Positions 1 to 9,536 are shown, counted from the stretch's first letter. The stretch: DNA of 64,000 nt from Bradyrhizobium sp. CCBAU 53351 (GCF_015291745.1 NZ_CP030059.1:2755501-2819500), one strand, 5' to 3'. Made by a program: numbers and translations. The notes: generated by a model from the letters alone, not told the origin.

Positions 1-392
1 AGCGCCGGGTCGGCGCGGCCATCATTCTCATCACGCACGACCTTGGCGTCGTCGCCGAGATCGCCGAGCGCGTCATGGTGATGTATGCCGGCCGCAAGGT
101 CGAGGAGGCGCCGGTCGCCGAGTTGTTCCGTTCCCCACGCCATCCCTACACGCAAGGCCTGCTGGGCGCCGTGCCGCGGCTCGGCTCCTCCCTGACGGGC
201 ATGGCACGACGGCTTGCCGAAATTCCCGGCCAGGTGCCCGACCTGCGCAAGCCGATCACCGGCTGCGTCTTCGCCGGCCGCTGTGCGCTCGCGACCGATC
301 TGTGCCGGCAATACGCGCCGGGCCTCGAAGAGAAGGGGCCGCGCCACATCGCCGCCTGTCACTACGCGGCCAAGGGAGCGGTCGCGGCATGA
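1..392 (+). CDS. Peptide-type ABC transporter ATPase, C-terminal part (cut by window edge)
   Basis: This is the last ~130 codons of an ATP-binding subunit that would power import of di- or oligopeptides, or a related substrate such as nickel complexes, at the inner membrane. The open frame runs in from the window edge. The switch histidine region (ITHDLGVV) is near the start, followed by the C-terminal extension typical of DppD/OppD proteins with its paired cysteines (CVFAGRC, then a further Cys-rich stretch). The Walker A and B motifs lie outside the window. Its stop overlaps the start of the next ATPase by four bases (ATGA), as is usual for dppD-dppF pairs. Family is clear; substrate cannot be told. 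Confidence 0.85.
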   Translation, partial: RRVGAAIILITHDLGVVAEIAERVMVMYAGRKVEEAPVAELFRSPRHPYTQGLLGAVPRLGSSLTGMARRLAEIPGQVPDLRKPITGCVFAGRCALATDLCRQYAPGLEEKGPRHIAACHYAAKGAVAA

Positions 393-1381
393 GCCCTCCG
401 CTGCTCCAGGTCAACGACCTCAAGAAGCATTTTCCGGTCAAGGGCCGTCTGTTCAGCCGCAAGCGTGAGTTCGTCTATGCGGTCGACGGCGTCTCCTTCG
501 AGATCGCGCGCGGCGAGACACTGTCGCTGGTCGGCGAGTCCGGCTGCGGCAAGTCGACGGTCGGCCGCGCCATCCTGCGGCTGTTCGACATCACCGCAGG
601 GCAAGTCATTCTCGACGGCCAGCGCATCGATGACGCCGCACCCAGCACGATACGCCAGATGCGCCGCCGCGTGCAGGTGGTGTTCCAGGATCCGTTCTCG
701 AGCCTCAACCCGCGCATGCGGGTGCGCGACATTCTCGCCGAACCGATCCGCAATTTCGGCCTCGCCAAGTCGGCGGAGGATCTCGAGGTTCGCCTCACGG
801 CGCTGATGGACACCGTGCGCCTGCCGCGCGAGGCGCTCCATCGCAGGCCGCACGAATTCTCCGGCGGACAGCGTCAGCGTATCGGCATCGCGCGGGCGCT
901 CGCGGCGGAGCCCGAACTGATCGTGTGCGACGAGGCGGTCTCGGCGCTCGATGTCTCGGTCAAGGCGCAGATCGTCAATCTCCTGCAGGATCTGCAGAGC
1001 GAGTTCGGCCTAGCGCTCTTGTTCATCAGCCACGACCTCGCGATCGTCGAGCACATGACGCACCGCGTCGCGGTGATGTATCTCGGCAAGATCGTCGAGG
1101 TGGCTCCCCGCCGCGAGATCTTTGCCGCGCCGAGACACCCCTACACCAAGGCGCTGCTCTCGGCGGTGCCGCTGCCCGAACCGGGCGCCCAGCGCAATCC
1201 GATCATCCTGAAGGGCGACGTCCCGAGCCCGATCAATCCGCCGAAGGGATGTCGCTTCCACACCCGCTGCCCGTTCGTCTTCGATCGCTGCCGGACCGAG
1301 GAGCCGGTGCTGCGCGCGGCCGGAGCCGAGCAGTGGGTGGCCTGTCATCTCGAAGACGGTGCCGCCGCGACGAGCAGCTGA
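389..1381 (+). CDS. Peptide-type ABC transporter ATPase (DppF/OppF family)
   Basis: This 330-residue protein is the second ATPase of the peptide-type importer. The open frame extends further upstream, but ATG 389 is chosen because it overlaps the previous stop (ATGA) and gives the usual DppF N-terminus. Visible motifs are Walker A (GESGCGKST, about residues 50-58), Q-loop ([12 protein letters not shown]), signature [15 protein letters not shown], Walker B ([12 protein letters not shown]), switch His (FISHDLAIV) and the C-terminal oligopeptide-ABC extension with cysteines (FHTRCPF). The permeases and binding protein are presumably upstream of the window. A strong hairpin follows the stop. Substrate is unknown. 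Confidence 0.93.
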   Translation: MSPPLLQVNDLKKHFPVKGRLFSRKREFVYAVDGVSFEIARGETLSLVGESGCGKSTVGRAILRLFDITAGQVILDGQRIDDAAPSTIRQMRRRVQVVFQDPFSSLNPRMRVRDILAEPIRNFGLAKSAEDLEVRLTALMDTVRLPREALHRRPHEFSGGQRQRIGIARALAAEPELIVCDEAVSALDVSVKAQIVNLLQDLQSEFGLALLFISHDLAIVEHMTHRVAVMYLGKIVEVAPRREIFAAPRHPYTKALLSAVPLPEPGAQRNPIILKGDVPSPINPPKGCRFHTRCPFVFDRCRTEEPVLRAAGAEQWVACHLEDGAAATSS

Positions 1382-1412
1382 GGACTGGATTTTCGTCGGA
1401 AATTCGTCAACA

Positions 1413-1448
1413 AAAACAACCCCATTCTACTGTGCATGGGGTTGTTTT
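1413..1448. terminator. Bidirectional intrinsic terminator
   Basis: A perfect 13-bp inverted repeat (AAAACAACCCCAT at 1413-1425 and ATGGGGTTGTTTT at 1436-1448) flanks a 10-base loop. It ends in a T-run on the plus strand, and in a T-run on the minus strand as well. It lies between the converging ABC ATPase gene (stop 1381) and the YciI gene (stop 1471), so it can end transcripts from both sides. Confidence 0.9.
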
Positions 1449-1470
1449 CGCGTTTTCGATTTGGCCGGCC

Positions 1471-1758
1471 TCAACCCTGCCGGCGCAGGAAGCCTGTGAT
1501 GGTAACCTTTTCCCAGATCCCGGCCGCGGCAAAGGGATCGGCGCGGTTGAAAGCCTCGACCTCGCTGCGGCCGGGCGCCTCGATCAGGAACAGGCTGCCG
1601 ATCATCGTCTGGCCATCGTCGGAGACGAGCGGCCCCGACATCACGATCTTGACCCCGAAGCGCGAGGTGTCGCTGAGGAACGCCTTGTGGGCATCGTAAT
1701 TGGCGAGCCGGGTCGGCAGCGCGCCGGCGCGGTCGACGGCGTGAATGGCGAACAGCAT
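1471..1758 (-). CDS. YciI-family small protein
   Basis: This is a 95-residue YCII-domain protein (ferredoxin-like fold). It shows the family pattern: N-terminal strand MLFAIHAVD, then a KAFL...SDT segment, a central GPLVSDDG turn, SLFLIEA, and the F..ADPF segment. Members are small enzymes or binding proteins, often in degradative operons; one relative is a dechlorinating lyase-type enzyme in chloroaromatic degradation. It is the last gene of the long minus-strand catabolic operon, 69 bases after the binding-protein gene, and may act on a ring-cleavage product. That role is inferred from position only. The start has a plain ATG and no obvious alternative. Confidence 0.85.
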   Translation of the reverse strand: MLFAIHAVDRAGALPTRLANYDAHKAFLSDTSRFGVKIVMSGPLVSDDGQTMIGSLFLIEAPGRSEVEAFNRADPFAAAGIWEKVTITGFLRRQG

Positions 1759-1827
1759 GGTGTCTCCGTGTCTTGCTTCAGTGTTGGGACGGCCGCCATG
1801 GCGGCCGTCCGGACGTGATGGGTGGAG

Positions 1828-2802
1828 TTACTTCGCGCCGAGCTTGCTGGCGTCCTCGAAGGTCGGGCACGTCCGCTGCTCCAGCGGCACGTCGAATGGC
1901 TGGTAATTGTCCTTGGTGATGACGGTCGGCTTCAGCACGATCTCGGCGATGACGGGCTGGTTGCGCAGGGCGCGGATCGCCATCATGGTGCCGAGGCATC
2001 CTTGCGCAAATCCGTTGTAGTCGCCGCTCGCGAGCAGCTTGCCTGACTTGATCGCGTCGATCGCTTCCTTGGTGCCGTTGATGCCGATCACCTGCGCCTT
2101 GCGGTTGGCGCCGTCGAGCGCCTCGATCGCGCCGACCGCCATGGCGTCGTTGGCGGCGAGCACGCCGTCGATCTGCGAATTCGACTGCATCAGGTTCTCC
2201 ATGACCTGGAGCGCCTGCAGCCGTTGATAGTTGCCGGGCTGCGAGGCCAGCAGCTTGGCGCCCGCATTCTCCTTCAGCGCGTCGTTGAAGCCGCGGACGC
2301 GGTCGACGTTGGTCAGCGAGCCCTTGACGCCCTCGATGATGACGATGTTGCCCTTGCCGCCGAGTGTCTTCAGCAGGAAGCGTGCGGTCTCGAGGCCCAG
2401 GCTGTAATCGTCGGCGCCGACGAAGGACAGGAACTTGCCGCCCGCGGAGCGGTCGGTGATGTTGACGACAGGGATCTTGGCCTCGTTGATCTTCTCGACA
2501 CCAGGCACCATGGCCTTGTAGTCGACCGGCGTGAACACGATCGCGCTCGGCTTCTTCACCACGACGTCTTCGATCTGGCTCAGTTGTTCGGGGATCGAGT
2601 CCGGCTTGGTCGGGATGTATTGCAGCGTCTTCGCATTCAGCGTCTTCGCCATGTTGTCGGCGCCGACCCGCACCGTCTGGAAGAACGGGTTGGTCTGGTT
2701 CTTGGTGAAGACGGCGATGGTCTCGCCGTCGGCCCGCGCTTGCGTGGTGAATGCCGCCGCCATCAGCAGCGGCAGCGTCAGATAGCCCAGTGTCCGTTTC
2801 AT
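1828..2802 (-). CDS. Ribose-type ABC transporter substrate-binding protein
   Basis: This 324-residue periplasmic binding protein belongs to the RbsB / periplasmic-binding 4 family. A signal peptide (MKRTLGYLTLPLLMAAAFT..ARA, cleaved near residue 25) is followed by the typical opening IAVFTKNQTNPFFQTV and the core FTPVDYKAMVPGVEKINEAKIPVVNI, then GIEG-like and AANDAMAVGAIEAL segments. It delivers ligand to the permease pair encoded just upstream in the same operon. The ribosome site GGAGG sits nine bases before ATG 2802. Ligands of the family are sugars and polyols. Because the operon encodes hydroxyquinol degradation, the ligand here may be an aromatic glycoside, a cyclitol or another precursor; that is inference. 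Confidence 0.93.
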   Translation of the reverse strand: MKRTLGYLTLPLLMAAAFTTQARADGETIAVFTKNQTNPFFQTVRVGADNMAKTLNAKTLQYIPTKPDSIPEQLSQIEDVVVKKPSAIVFTPVDYKAMVPGVEKINEAKIPVVNITDRSAGGKFLSFVGADDYSLGLETARFLLKTLGGKGNIVIIEGVKGSLTNVDRVRGFNDALKENAGAKLLASQPGNYQRLQALQVMENLMQSNSQIDGVLAANDAMAVGAIEALDGANRKAQVIGINGTKEAIDAIKSGKLLASGDYNGFAQGCLGTMMAIRALRNQPVIAEIVLKPTVITKDNYQPFDVPLEQRTCPTFEDASKLGAK

Positions 2803-2844
2803 GTTGCCTCCATCCCTCGTTTTGCTTGTTGGAACTCTAAGAAC

Positions 2845-3822
2845 TCATTGCGCGCGGCGGCGCGTCTTCATGTCGAGCCAGACCGCGAGAATGACGATGA
2901 TGCCGGTGACGAGCGGCTGCCAATTGGCGCTGACCGAGAGCAGGTTCATGCCGTTCAGCACCAAGGTCAGGATCAGTGCGCCGATGAAGGTGCCGAACAC
3001 GGTGCCGACGCCGCCGAACAACGAGGTGCCGCCGATCAGCACCGCCGCGATGGCGGGCAGGGTCAGGCTTTCGCCGATGTCGGCTTCGGCCGAATTGAGC
3101 CGCGACAGGAAGATGATCGAGGCGAGCCCCGCCATGATGCCTGAGACCGTGTAGACCAGCAGCAGGCGCCGCGCGACCGGAATGCCGGAGAGGCGGGCCG
3201 CGACCGGATTGGCGCCGATCGCATAGATCTCCTGACCCCAGATCGTGCGTTGCGCGAAGAACGTTCCGATGCCGAGGAACACCAGCAGCAGATAGACCGG
3301 GATCGGCAGGCCGAACAGATAGCCGCTGCCGATCTGGCGGAAGCCCGCGGGGAAGCCGTGCAGCGTTTCGCCCGCCATGTACCAATAGGTGAGCCCGTTC
3401 AGCACCCACAGCATGCCGTAAGTTGCGATGAAGGAGGGGATGCGCAGCGCGGTGACCATGACGCCGTTGAGGAGGCCGACGATGCCGCCGCAGGCGAGCC
3501 CCGTGAGGATGCCGAGCGCCGGCGAGCCGGTCTTGTGGATCACGGTGCCGGCGATGCAGGCCGACAGCGCGACATTGGCGCCGACGGACAGATCGAGGCC
3601 GGCGGTCAGCACCACCAGTGTCAGGCCTGAGGCGATGAAGAAGGTCAGGCTCGCCTGGCGCAGCACGTTGAGGATATTGCCGAGGCTGAGGAAGGAGTCG
3701 CTGAGCACGGCGAGCACCGCGCAGATTAGCAGCGCCGCGAGCAGGCGGTAGAACACCTGGATCGCGTCTTGCGACAGGAAAGAGCGCGGCGGCATGATCG
3801 TCTCTTTGGTGATGTCGGTCAT
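2845..3822 (-). CDS. Ribose-type ABC transporter permease (second of pair)
   Basis: This 325-residue inner-membrane permease of the RbsC family (BPD_transp_2) has about ten hydrophobic segments. The conserved GLTLVVLTAGLDLSVGANVAL region is near residues 65-85 and the ATPase-contact stretch (AADIGESLTLPAIAAVLIGGTSLFGG) near 245-275. Its start overlaps the stop of the preceding permease gene by four bases, which indicates translational coupling. The importer has two different permease genes, so the channel is probably a heterodimer. It ends with a basic cytoplasmic tail. Family assignment is secure; substrate is not. Confidence 0.93.
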   Translation of the reverse strand: MTDITKETIMPPRSFLSQDAIQVFYRLLAALLICAVLAVLSDSFLSLGNILNVLRQASLTFFIASGLTLVVLTAGLDLSVGANVALSACIAGTVIHKTGSPALGILTGLACGGIVGLLNGVMVTALRIPSFIATYGMLWVLNGLTYWYMAGETLHGFPAGFRQIGSGYLFGLPIPVYLLLVFLGIGTFFAQRTIWGQEIYAIGANPVAARLSGIPVARRLLLVYTVSGIMAGLASIIFLSRLNSAEADIGESLTLPAIAAVLIGGTSLFGGVGTVFGTFIGALILTLVLNGMNLLSVSANWQPLVTGIIVILAVWLDMKTRRRAQ

Positions 3823-4769
3823 GCCCGGCTCCTGAGGCCATCGAGGAACAGCGCGACGATGACGAGCACGCCGACGCTGGCGACCTGCACGGAGGACGGC
3901 AACGAGATCAGGTTCAGCCCGTTACGCAATACGCCGACGGAGAGGACGCCGAGCAGGGTGCCGAGCAGCCAGCCATTGCCGCGCTCGAACGAGGTGCCGC
4001 CGACGGCGACCGCGGCGATGGCATCGAATTCGAGGCCGAGGCCCGCGGTCGGGTGGCCGGAATTCATCCGCGCGGTCATCAACAGGCCGGCGATGCCGGC
4101 CATGGCGCCGCCGATCGCATAGACCGCGATCAGCAGCTTGTTCGGCGACAGGCCGGCATAGCGCAGCGCCTCGCGGTTGCCGCCGAGCGCGAAAATGTAG
4201 GTGCCGAAGCGGGTGTGATAGAGCAAGCCGTGGAACGCCGCGTAGGTGACCAGCGCCATCACGATCGGCACGGGAATGCCGAGCAGCGTCGCCGAATAGA
4301 TGTCGCGCACGCTGTGGGGGATGCCGACCACGCTCTGGCCGTCGCTGACGATCAGCGACAGGCCCTGCGCCATGCCGAGCGTGCCCAGCGTCGCGACGAA
4401 GGGCGGAATGCCAAGGATCGCCACCAGCCAGCCGTTGGTGACACCGAAGGCTGCGCCGACGAGGAGCCCGGCGCCGAGGCCCAGCAGCATTGACTTGGTC
4501 GCGAGCGACACAATGGCAACGCACAGCGAGGTCAGCGTCAGCACCGCGCCCATCGACAGGTCCAGCCCCTCGGTCATGATGATCAGCGTCATCGGCAGAG
4601 CGAGCATGGTGAGGATGGTCGATTGCACCAGCACATTGGAGAGGTTGGCGACCGACAGGAAGCCGGGTGCGATCGCGCCGAACAGGGCGATGAGCAGCAC
4701 CAGCACGATGGCGACGCCGGGAATGCGCTGCAATGGATTCGGCTGTGAGACGACCGCGGCTTCACGCAT
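3819..4769 (-). CDS. Ribose-type ABC transporter permease (first of pair)
   Basis: This is a 316-residue RbsC-family permease. After a short cytoplasmic N-terminus come about ten hydrophobic segments. The family signature MTLIIMTEGLDLSMGAVL lies near residues 60-77, and the cytoplasmic loop GLEFDAIAAVAVGGTSFERG that meets the ATPase lies near 245-265. The gene starts eight bases inside the ATPase gene and overlaps the next permease by four bases. It is clearly related to, but different from, its partner permease at 2845-3822. Confidence 0.93.
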   Translation of the reverse strand: MREAAVVSQPNPLQRIPGVAIVLVLLIALFGAIAPGFLSVANLSNVLVQSTILTMLALPMTLIIMTEGLDLSMGAVLTLTSLCVAIVSLATKSMLLGLGAGLLVGAAFGVTNGWLVAILGIPPFVATLGTLGMAQGLSLIVSDGQSVVGIPHSVRDIYSATLLGIPVPIVMALVTYAAFHGLLYHTRFGTYIFALGGNREALRYAGLSPNKLLIAVYAIGGAMAGIAGLLMTARMNSGHPTAGLGLEFDAIAAVAVGGTSFERGNGWLLGTLLGVLSVGVLRNGLNLISLPSSVQVASVGVLVIVALFLDGLRSRA

Positions 4770-6285
4770 GATGCATCCCCAGGCGCACGATGTTTTCCTC
4801 CGTGAGTTCGTTGCGCGTCAGATGCCCGGCGATGCGGCCCTCGCGCATCACATAGGCGCGGTCGCAGACGTGGCAGATCTCGACCTGCTCGGACGAGATC
4901 ATCAGCGCCGCCGCGCCGTCGGCCACAAGACGGTCGATCAGCGCAAAGATCTCCGACTTGGCGCCGACGTCGATGCCGCGCGTCGGCTCGTCGAAGATGA
5001 AGAGCTTTGAGCCGGCCGCCAGCCATTTGCCGATCACGACCTTCTGCTGGTTGCCGCCGGAGAGCAGGCCGACGGTCTGCCGCGCGCTCGGCGTTGCGAT
5101 GCGCAATTGCCGGATCAGGGCGTCGGAGGTGCGCTGCGCGCCGCGCTGGTCGAACAAGCCGCTCGGGAACAGTTTTCGCAGCGCCGACACCACGAGGTTG
5201 TCGCTCACCGACCGCAGCAGCGCGAGGCCCTCGCTCTTGCGGCTCTCCGGGATCAGCGCGATGCCGCGGCGGGCGGCAAGGTCAGGCTCGCCGGAAATCG
5301 CCTTGCCGTCGAAGATGATCTCGCCTGACGTGACGGGATCGGCGCCGAAGATGGCGCGCGCGACCTCGCTGCGGCCGGAGCCGACGAGGCCGCACAGGCC
5401 CACGATCTCGCCCCGGCGCACCTCGATGTTGATGTCGGAGATGCCGGTGGGCGAAGTCAGGCCTTTGACCTCCAGCAGCAGCTCGCCCGGCTTGTCGGCA
5501 AAGTGACGGGGATAGGTCATGTCGACGTTGCGGCCGACCATCATGCGCACGAGCTGGTCCGGCGTGACGTCGGCGGGCCTGACGCCGTCGATGCGGCGGC
5601 CGTCGCGCAGCACCGTGATGCGGTCGCCGAGCGCGAACACTTCGGCCATGCGATGCGAGATGTAGACGATGGACACGCCGTCTGCCTTGAGCCGTGCGAT
5701 CAAAGCGAACAAGAGCTCTGTCTCGCGGTCGGACAGCGCCGCGGTCGGCTCATCCATGACGAGGATCCGCGCGTTCTGGCTGATCGCCTTGGCGATCTCG
5801 ACCATCTGCTGCTGCGCGACGCCGAGCTTGTCGACGGTGGTGGAGGGATCGATGTCAAAGCCGATCGTGTCGAGGACGCGCCTGGCGTCGGCCAGGATCC
5901 TGCGGCGGTCGATGGTGCCGGGGATACGGCCCTTCGGCTCGCGCCCAAGGAAGATGTTCTGGGCGATGTCCAGATAGGGGACCAGCGAGAATTCCTGGAA
6001 GATCACGGCAATGCCGAGCTTCTGCGCATCCGCAGTCGAGGAGATCGCGACCTTCTCGCCGTTGTGATAGAACTCCCCGGCATCGGCACGATAGGCGCCA
6101 CACAGCACCTTCATCAGGCTCGACTTGCCGGCGCCGTTTTCGCCCAGCAGCATGTGGACTTCGCCGGGATACACTGCAAAGGACACGTCATCCAGCGCCT
6201 TGACGCCGGGAAACTCCTTGCTGATGCCGCGCAGCTCCAAGAGCGGCGTGGGTGAGGTAACATCGATCGGAAGCGCGTCGCTCAT
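4762..6285 (-). CDS. Ribose-type ABC transporter ATPase (duplicated domains)
   Basis: This 507-residue protein has two nucleotide-binding domains in tandem, as in RbsA/XylG/MglA. The first has Walker [10 protein letters not shown], a signature region AQQQMVEIAKAIS and Walker B ILVMDEPTAALS. The second has a degenerate P-loop (GLVGSGRSE), the signature [15 protein letters not shown] and Walker B FIFDEPTRGIDVG, the standard arrangement in this family. It powers import together with the two permeases and the binding protein encoded downstream. Its start overlaps the FAD-linked oxidase gene by four bases, so transporter and catabolic genes are on one transcript. Confidence 0.94.
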   Translation of the reverse strand: MSDALPIDVTSPTPLLELRGISKEFPGVKALDDVSFAVYPGEVHMLLGENGAGKSSLMKVLCGAYRADAGEFYHNGEKVAISSTADAQKLGIAVIFQEFSLVPYLDIAQNIFLGREPKGRIPGTIDRRRILADARRVLDTIGFDIDPSTTVDKLGVAQQQMVEIAKAISQNARILVMDEPTAALSDRETELLFALIARLKADGVSIVYISHRMAEVFALGDRITVLRDGRRIDGVRPADVTPDQLVRMMVGRNVDMTYPRHFADKPGELLLEVKGLTSPTGISDINIEVRRGEIVGLCGLVGSGRSEVARAIFGADPVTSGEIIFDGKAISGEPDLAARRGIALIPESRKSEGLALLRSVSDNLVVSALRKLFPSGLFDQRGAQRTSDALIRQLRIATPSARQTVGLLSGGNQQKVVIGKWLAAGSKLFIFDEPTRGIDVGAKSEIFALIDRLVADGAAALMISSEQVEICHVCDRAYVMREGRIAGHLTRNELTEENIVRLGMHHA

Positions 6286-7676
6286 ATGTTGGCTCCGCTC
6301 GCAAAGATCTTTCCGGGATTCATCAACCCGTCAGGATCGAGCGCCCGCTTGATTGATCGCATCACGTCCACTGCCTCGCCGAGTTCGTCCGTGAGATAGT
6401 CGATCTTGCCGAGCCCGATGCCGTGCTCGCCGGTGCAGGTGCCGTCCATGGATATGGCGCGGGCGACCATACGGGCCTGCAGCGCCTTGGCGCCTTCGGC
6501 TTCCTCGGGCTTCGCCGGGTCGATCAGGATCAGCATGTGGAAATTGCCGTCGCCGACATGGCCGACGATCGGCGCCGTAAAACCGTGCTGGTCTGCGTCC
6601 CGCCGCGTCTCGGTCAGGCATTCCGCCAGCCGGGAGATCGGCACGCAGACATCGGTGATCACGGCGCGCGCGCCAGGCCGCAGGCCCAGCCCCGCATAAA
6701 GCGTGTTGTCGCGCGCGTGCCAGAGCCGGCTGCGGTCTTCCTGTGCCTTGGCCCAGGCAAAGCCATGTCCGCCGTGGTCGGCGGCGATCGCCTGTGCGGC
6801 CTCGGCCTGCTCGGCAACGGAGCTCTCGGAGCCATGGAATTCGAAGAACAGGGTCGGTGCCTCGCGATAGCCGAGCTTGGCGTAGGCGTTGATGCCGCGC
6901 ATCATGACGTCGTCGAGCAGTTCGATCCGGGCCACGGGGATCGCGGACTGGATCACCGAGATGGCGGTATCCACGGCGTTGTGCAGGCTGTCGAAGCTGC
7001 AGACAGCCGCCGAGATCGCCTGCGGCACGGGATGCACTTTCAGCGTGATCCCGGTGATGACGCCGAGCGTGCCTTCCGCGCCGACGAACATGCGGGTCAA
7101 ATCGTAGCCCGCGGCTGATTTCCGCGCGCGCCTGGCGGTGCGGATGATGCGGCCGTCGGCCAGCACCACCTCCAGCGCCATGACATTATCCTTCATGGTG
7201 CCGTAACGCACTGCCATGGTCCCGGAGGCGCGGGTCGAGGTCATGCCGCCGATCGAGGCGTCGGCGCCGGGATCGATCGGGAAAAACAGGCCGGTATTGC
7301 GCAGCTCCGCATTGAGCTGCTTGCGGGTGATGCCGGGCTGCACCACGACATCCATGTCGCTGTCGTGCACGGCCAGCACCTTGTCCATGCGCGCGAAGTC
7401 GAAGCAGACTCCGCCCGCGACCGCGGCCGCATTGCCTTCGAGCGAGGTGCCGGCGCCGAACGGCACGATCGGCATATTCGCACCAGCGCACAGCTTGACG
7501 ATCTCGGCGACCTCCTGCGTCGTCTCGGGGAAGACGACGATGTCGGGCGGCAGGCTCCGGTAATGCGACTCGCTCTGCCCGTGCTGATCGAGCACGCCGC
7601 GCGCAACGCTCGCGCGCGGGCCGATCAGGCCGGTGAGGCGATCGGCCAATATGCTCGTGCTGACCCGCGGTCCCAT
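6282..7676 (-). CDS. FAD-linked oxidase (GlcD / D-lactate dehydrogenase type)
   Basis: This 464-residue flavoprotein has an N-terminal FAD_binding_4 domain (about 40-215, with PFGAGTSLEGNAAA and GADASIGGM contacting the flavin) and a C-terminal FAD-linked oxidase domain (about 220-455, with HVGDGNFHMLI and GTCTGEHGIGLGK). Family members oxidise 2-hydroxyacids (D-lactate, glycolate, D-2-hydroxyglutarate), and related ones oxidise phenolic substrates. It lies between the ring-cleavage dioxygenase and the importer genes, so it probably oxidises an intermediate of the same pathway. The precise substrate cannot be read from sequence. It ends four bases inside the ATPase gene. The ATG at 7676 has only a weak ribosome site (AGGGAA). 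Confidence 0.92.
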   Translation of the reverse strand: MGPRVSTSILADRLTGLIGPRASVARGVLDQHGQSESHYRSLPPDIVVFPETTQEVAEIVKLCAGANMPIVPFGAGTSLEGNAAAVAGGVCFDFARMDKVLAVHDSDMDVVVQPGITRKQLNAELRNTGLFFPIDPGADASIGGMTSTRASGTMAVRYGTMKDNVMALEVVLADGRIIRTARRARKSAAGYDLTRMFVGAEGTLGVITGITLKVHPVPQAISAAVCSFDSLHNAVDTAISVIQSAIPVARIELLDDVMMRGINAYAKLGYREAPTLFFEFHGSESSVAEQAEAAQAIAADHGGHGFAWAKAQEDRSRLWHARDNTLYAGLGLRPGARAVITDVCVPISRLAECLTETRRDADQHGFTAPIVGHVGDGNFHMLILIDPAKPEEAEGAKALQARMVARAISMDGTCTGEHGIGLGKIDYLTDELGEAVDVMRSIKRALDPDGLMNPGKIFASGANI

Positions 7677-7734
7677 CCTGGTTCCCTGTCTGCTCCCTGT
7701 TGCCGGACTCTTGTTCGGTCCATCGCCGCCAAGC

Positions 7735-8619
7735 TTAGGCGGCTCTTGCGTTGCTCGCGACCTGCTTCAGGCCGAAATCATAATTGAGGTGAAAATACTC
7801 ACCGTCCACCATGCGACCATCCGGCGCACGGCCGGCGGGGTGACGGACGAACTCCCGGATCAGGCTGTCCTTGACGCCGAACACCACGTCGCTGTCGAGA
7901 TATTGGTCGCCGGCAACGAACACGTGCGTCACGAGCTGCTCGAAGCCGGGCGCCGAGATCATGAAGTGCACATGTGCCGGGCGCCAGGGATGGCGTCCCT
8001 GGGCCTCCAGCATGTCGCCGACCGGACCGTCATGCGGAATGGGGTAGGCGGCCGGCTTGATCGACCAGAAATGGAAGCGGCCGTTGGCATCGGTGTGGAA
8101 GCGGGCGCGCATGGCGAGATCGCCGATGCTGTCGAGTTGCTGCACGTCGTAATAGCCGTCATCGTCGGAGTGCCAGACGTCCACGACGGCGCCTGCCAGC
8201 GGCTTGCCGTCGACGGTCGAAACCGATCCGGTGACGAGCATCGAATCGCCTTCCATCGGGCCGGAGATGTCGGCGCCGCTGTCCTTCTCCGGCGCGGCCT
8301 GCACGAAGAACGGGCCGAGCACGGTGGTCTCGGTCGCGCCCTCCGGCACCGGGTGATTGATGGCATCGACCAGCATGGAGACACCGAGCGTGTCCGACAG
8401 CAGGATGAACTCCTGGCGCTTGTCGTTGCACATGTGGCCGGTGCGGGTCAGGAAGTCGATGCCGAACTCCCACTCCTTCTGGGTCGGACGCACCTCGCGG
8501 ACGAAGGCGTGAAGATGACGCACCAGCGCTTCGCTGATCTCTTTGATCCGCGGATCGGTCGCGCCCGCGATCCGCTCCAGCACTGCTTCCGTGATCGTGG
8601 TCTCGTTGAAGTTACGCAT
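7735..8619 (-). CDS. Intradiol ring-cleavage dioxygenase, probably hydroxyquinol 1,2-dioxygenase
   Basis: This 294-residue non-heme Fe(III) enzyme opens the ring of a catechol-type substrate between the hydroxyls. Hydroxyquinol (1,2,4-trihydroxybenzene) would give maleylacetate. The intradiol N-terminal helical domain (about 1-95) precedes the catalytic domain. Likely iron ligands are Tyr157 (in DGYYDVQ), Tyr192 (AAYPIP), His216 and His218 (RPAHVHF); their spacing fits characterised hydroxyquinol dioxygenases. Length and the TVLGPFFV motif also fit that subgroup rather than protocatechuate enzymes. The maleylacetate reductase in the same operon (10927-12006) supports the hydroxyquinol assignment. 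GGAGG precedes the ATG. Confidence 0.92.
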   Translation of the reverse strand: MRNFNETTITEAVLERIAGATDPRIKEISEALVRHLHAFVREVRPTQKEWEFGIDFLTRTGHMCNDKRQEFILLSDTLGVSMLVDAINHPVPEGATETTVLGPFFVQAAPEKDSGADISGPMEGDSMLVTGSVSTVDGKPLAGAVVDVWHSDDDGYYDVQQLDSIGDLAMRARFHTDANGRFHFWSIKPAAYPIPHDGPVGDMLEAQGRHPWRPAHVHFMISAPGFEQLVTHVFVAGDQYLDSDVVFGVKDSLIREFVRHPAGRAPDGRMVDGEYFHLNYDFGLKQVASNARAA

Positions 8620-8633
8620 GGGGCCTCCGAGGA

Positions 8634-9536
8634 TCAGAGTTCGGGTTCGCCAAGGCCGGACAGCCGCTCGAGATGTTTGACGGTGGCGATGAAGTCGGTG
8701 TCGCCGTCGCCTTGGGCGACCAGCGAGCCATAGGTCTCGCGCACTTGTGCGGCGAGCTGAAGCGGCACGCCGACGGCATGGCCGGCACCGAGAATGAGGT
8801 CGAGGTCCTTGGCCATCTGCTTGCAGGAGAAGGTTGACTCGAAGTCGCGCCTGCGCAGTGGCGCGGTCTTGTACTTCACCATGGGGGAGGCGACCGCGCT
8901 GTCGTCGAGCACCTTCAGGATGTCCTGCCAGGCAATGCCGCCCTTGCGAGCCAGCGCGAGGCTTTCCGCTATCATCGCGGCCGACACCGCGATCATTAGA
9001 TTGACCGAGAGCTTTGCGTAGCGCGCTTCTTCGGCGGGCCCGAGATAGGTCTGGGCACGGGTGAAGGCTGCGAACAGCGGCTTGAGTTTCTCGAACGCAT
9101 CCTTGGGGCCCGAGACGAAGCAGGTCAGCGCGCCCGTGTGGACGATGCTGGCATTGCCGGAAACCGGCGAACGCAGATAGGCAATGCCGCGCGCCTGCGC
9201 GGCGGCTGCGACTTCGGTCGAGGCCTCGACGCTGACGGTACTGGTCTCGATGAGGACCGCGTCTGGCGCCATTGCGGCGACCAAGCCGGCGGAGCCGAGC
9301 AGCGCCCCGCGCAAGGCTGCATCGTCGGGCAGGGAGGTGACGACAGCGGCCTTGCCGCTGACGGCCTCGGCCGGCGATGCCACAGTCGCAATGCCTTGCG
9401 TGCGCGCCTCGTTGATCCGTGCCGCGCTCTGATCGAACGCGGTGACGGCGTAACCGGCCTTGGCCACGAGCGCCGACATCGGCAGGCCCATCTTACCAAT
9501 TCCGATGAAAGCGATGTTCTTCGAAGCGTTTGTCAT
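8634..9536 (-). CDS. NAD(P)-dependent beta-hydroxyacid dehydrogenase family protein
   Basis: This 300-residue protein resembles 3-hydroxyisobutyrate dehydrogenase and glyoxylate/succinic semialdehyde reductases. The N-terminal Rossmann domain carries FIGIGKMGLPMS (residues 9-20). The substrate motif SPVSGNASIVHTG lies near 122-134. The catalytic lysine region is YAKLSVNLMIAVSAAMIAES, near 170-190, with the C-terminal helical dimer domain after it. It would oxidise or reduce a beta-hydroxyacid or semialdehyde. It sits 14 bases before the dioxygenase gene on the same transcript, so the substrate is probably an intermediate before hydroxyquinol or a side product. No specific substrate can be assigned. 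Confidence 0.88.
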   Translation of the reverse strand: MTNASKNIAFIGIGKMGLPMSALVAKAGYAVTAFDQSAARINEARTQGIATVASPAEAVSGKAAVVTSLPDDAALRGALLGSAGLVAAMAPDAVLIETSTVSVEASTEVAAAAQARGIAYLRSPVSGNASIVHTGALTCFVSGPKDAFEKLKPLFAAFTRAQTYLGPAEEARYAKLSVNLMIAVSAAMIAESLALARKGGIAWQDILKVLDDSAVASPMVKYKTAPLRRRDFESTFSCKQMAKDLDLILGAGHAVGVPLQLAAQVRETYGSLVAQGDGDTDFIATVKHLERLSGLGEPEL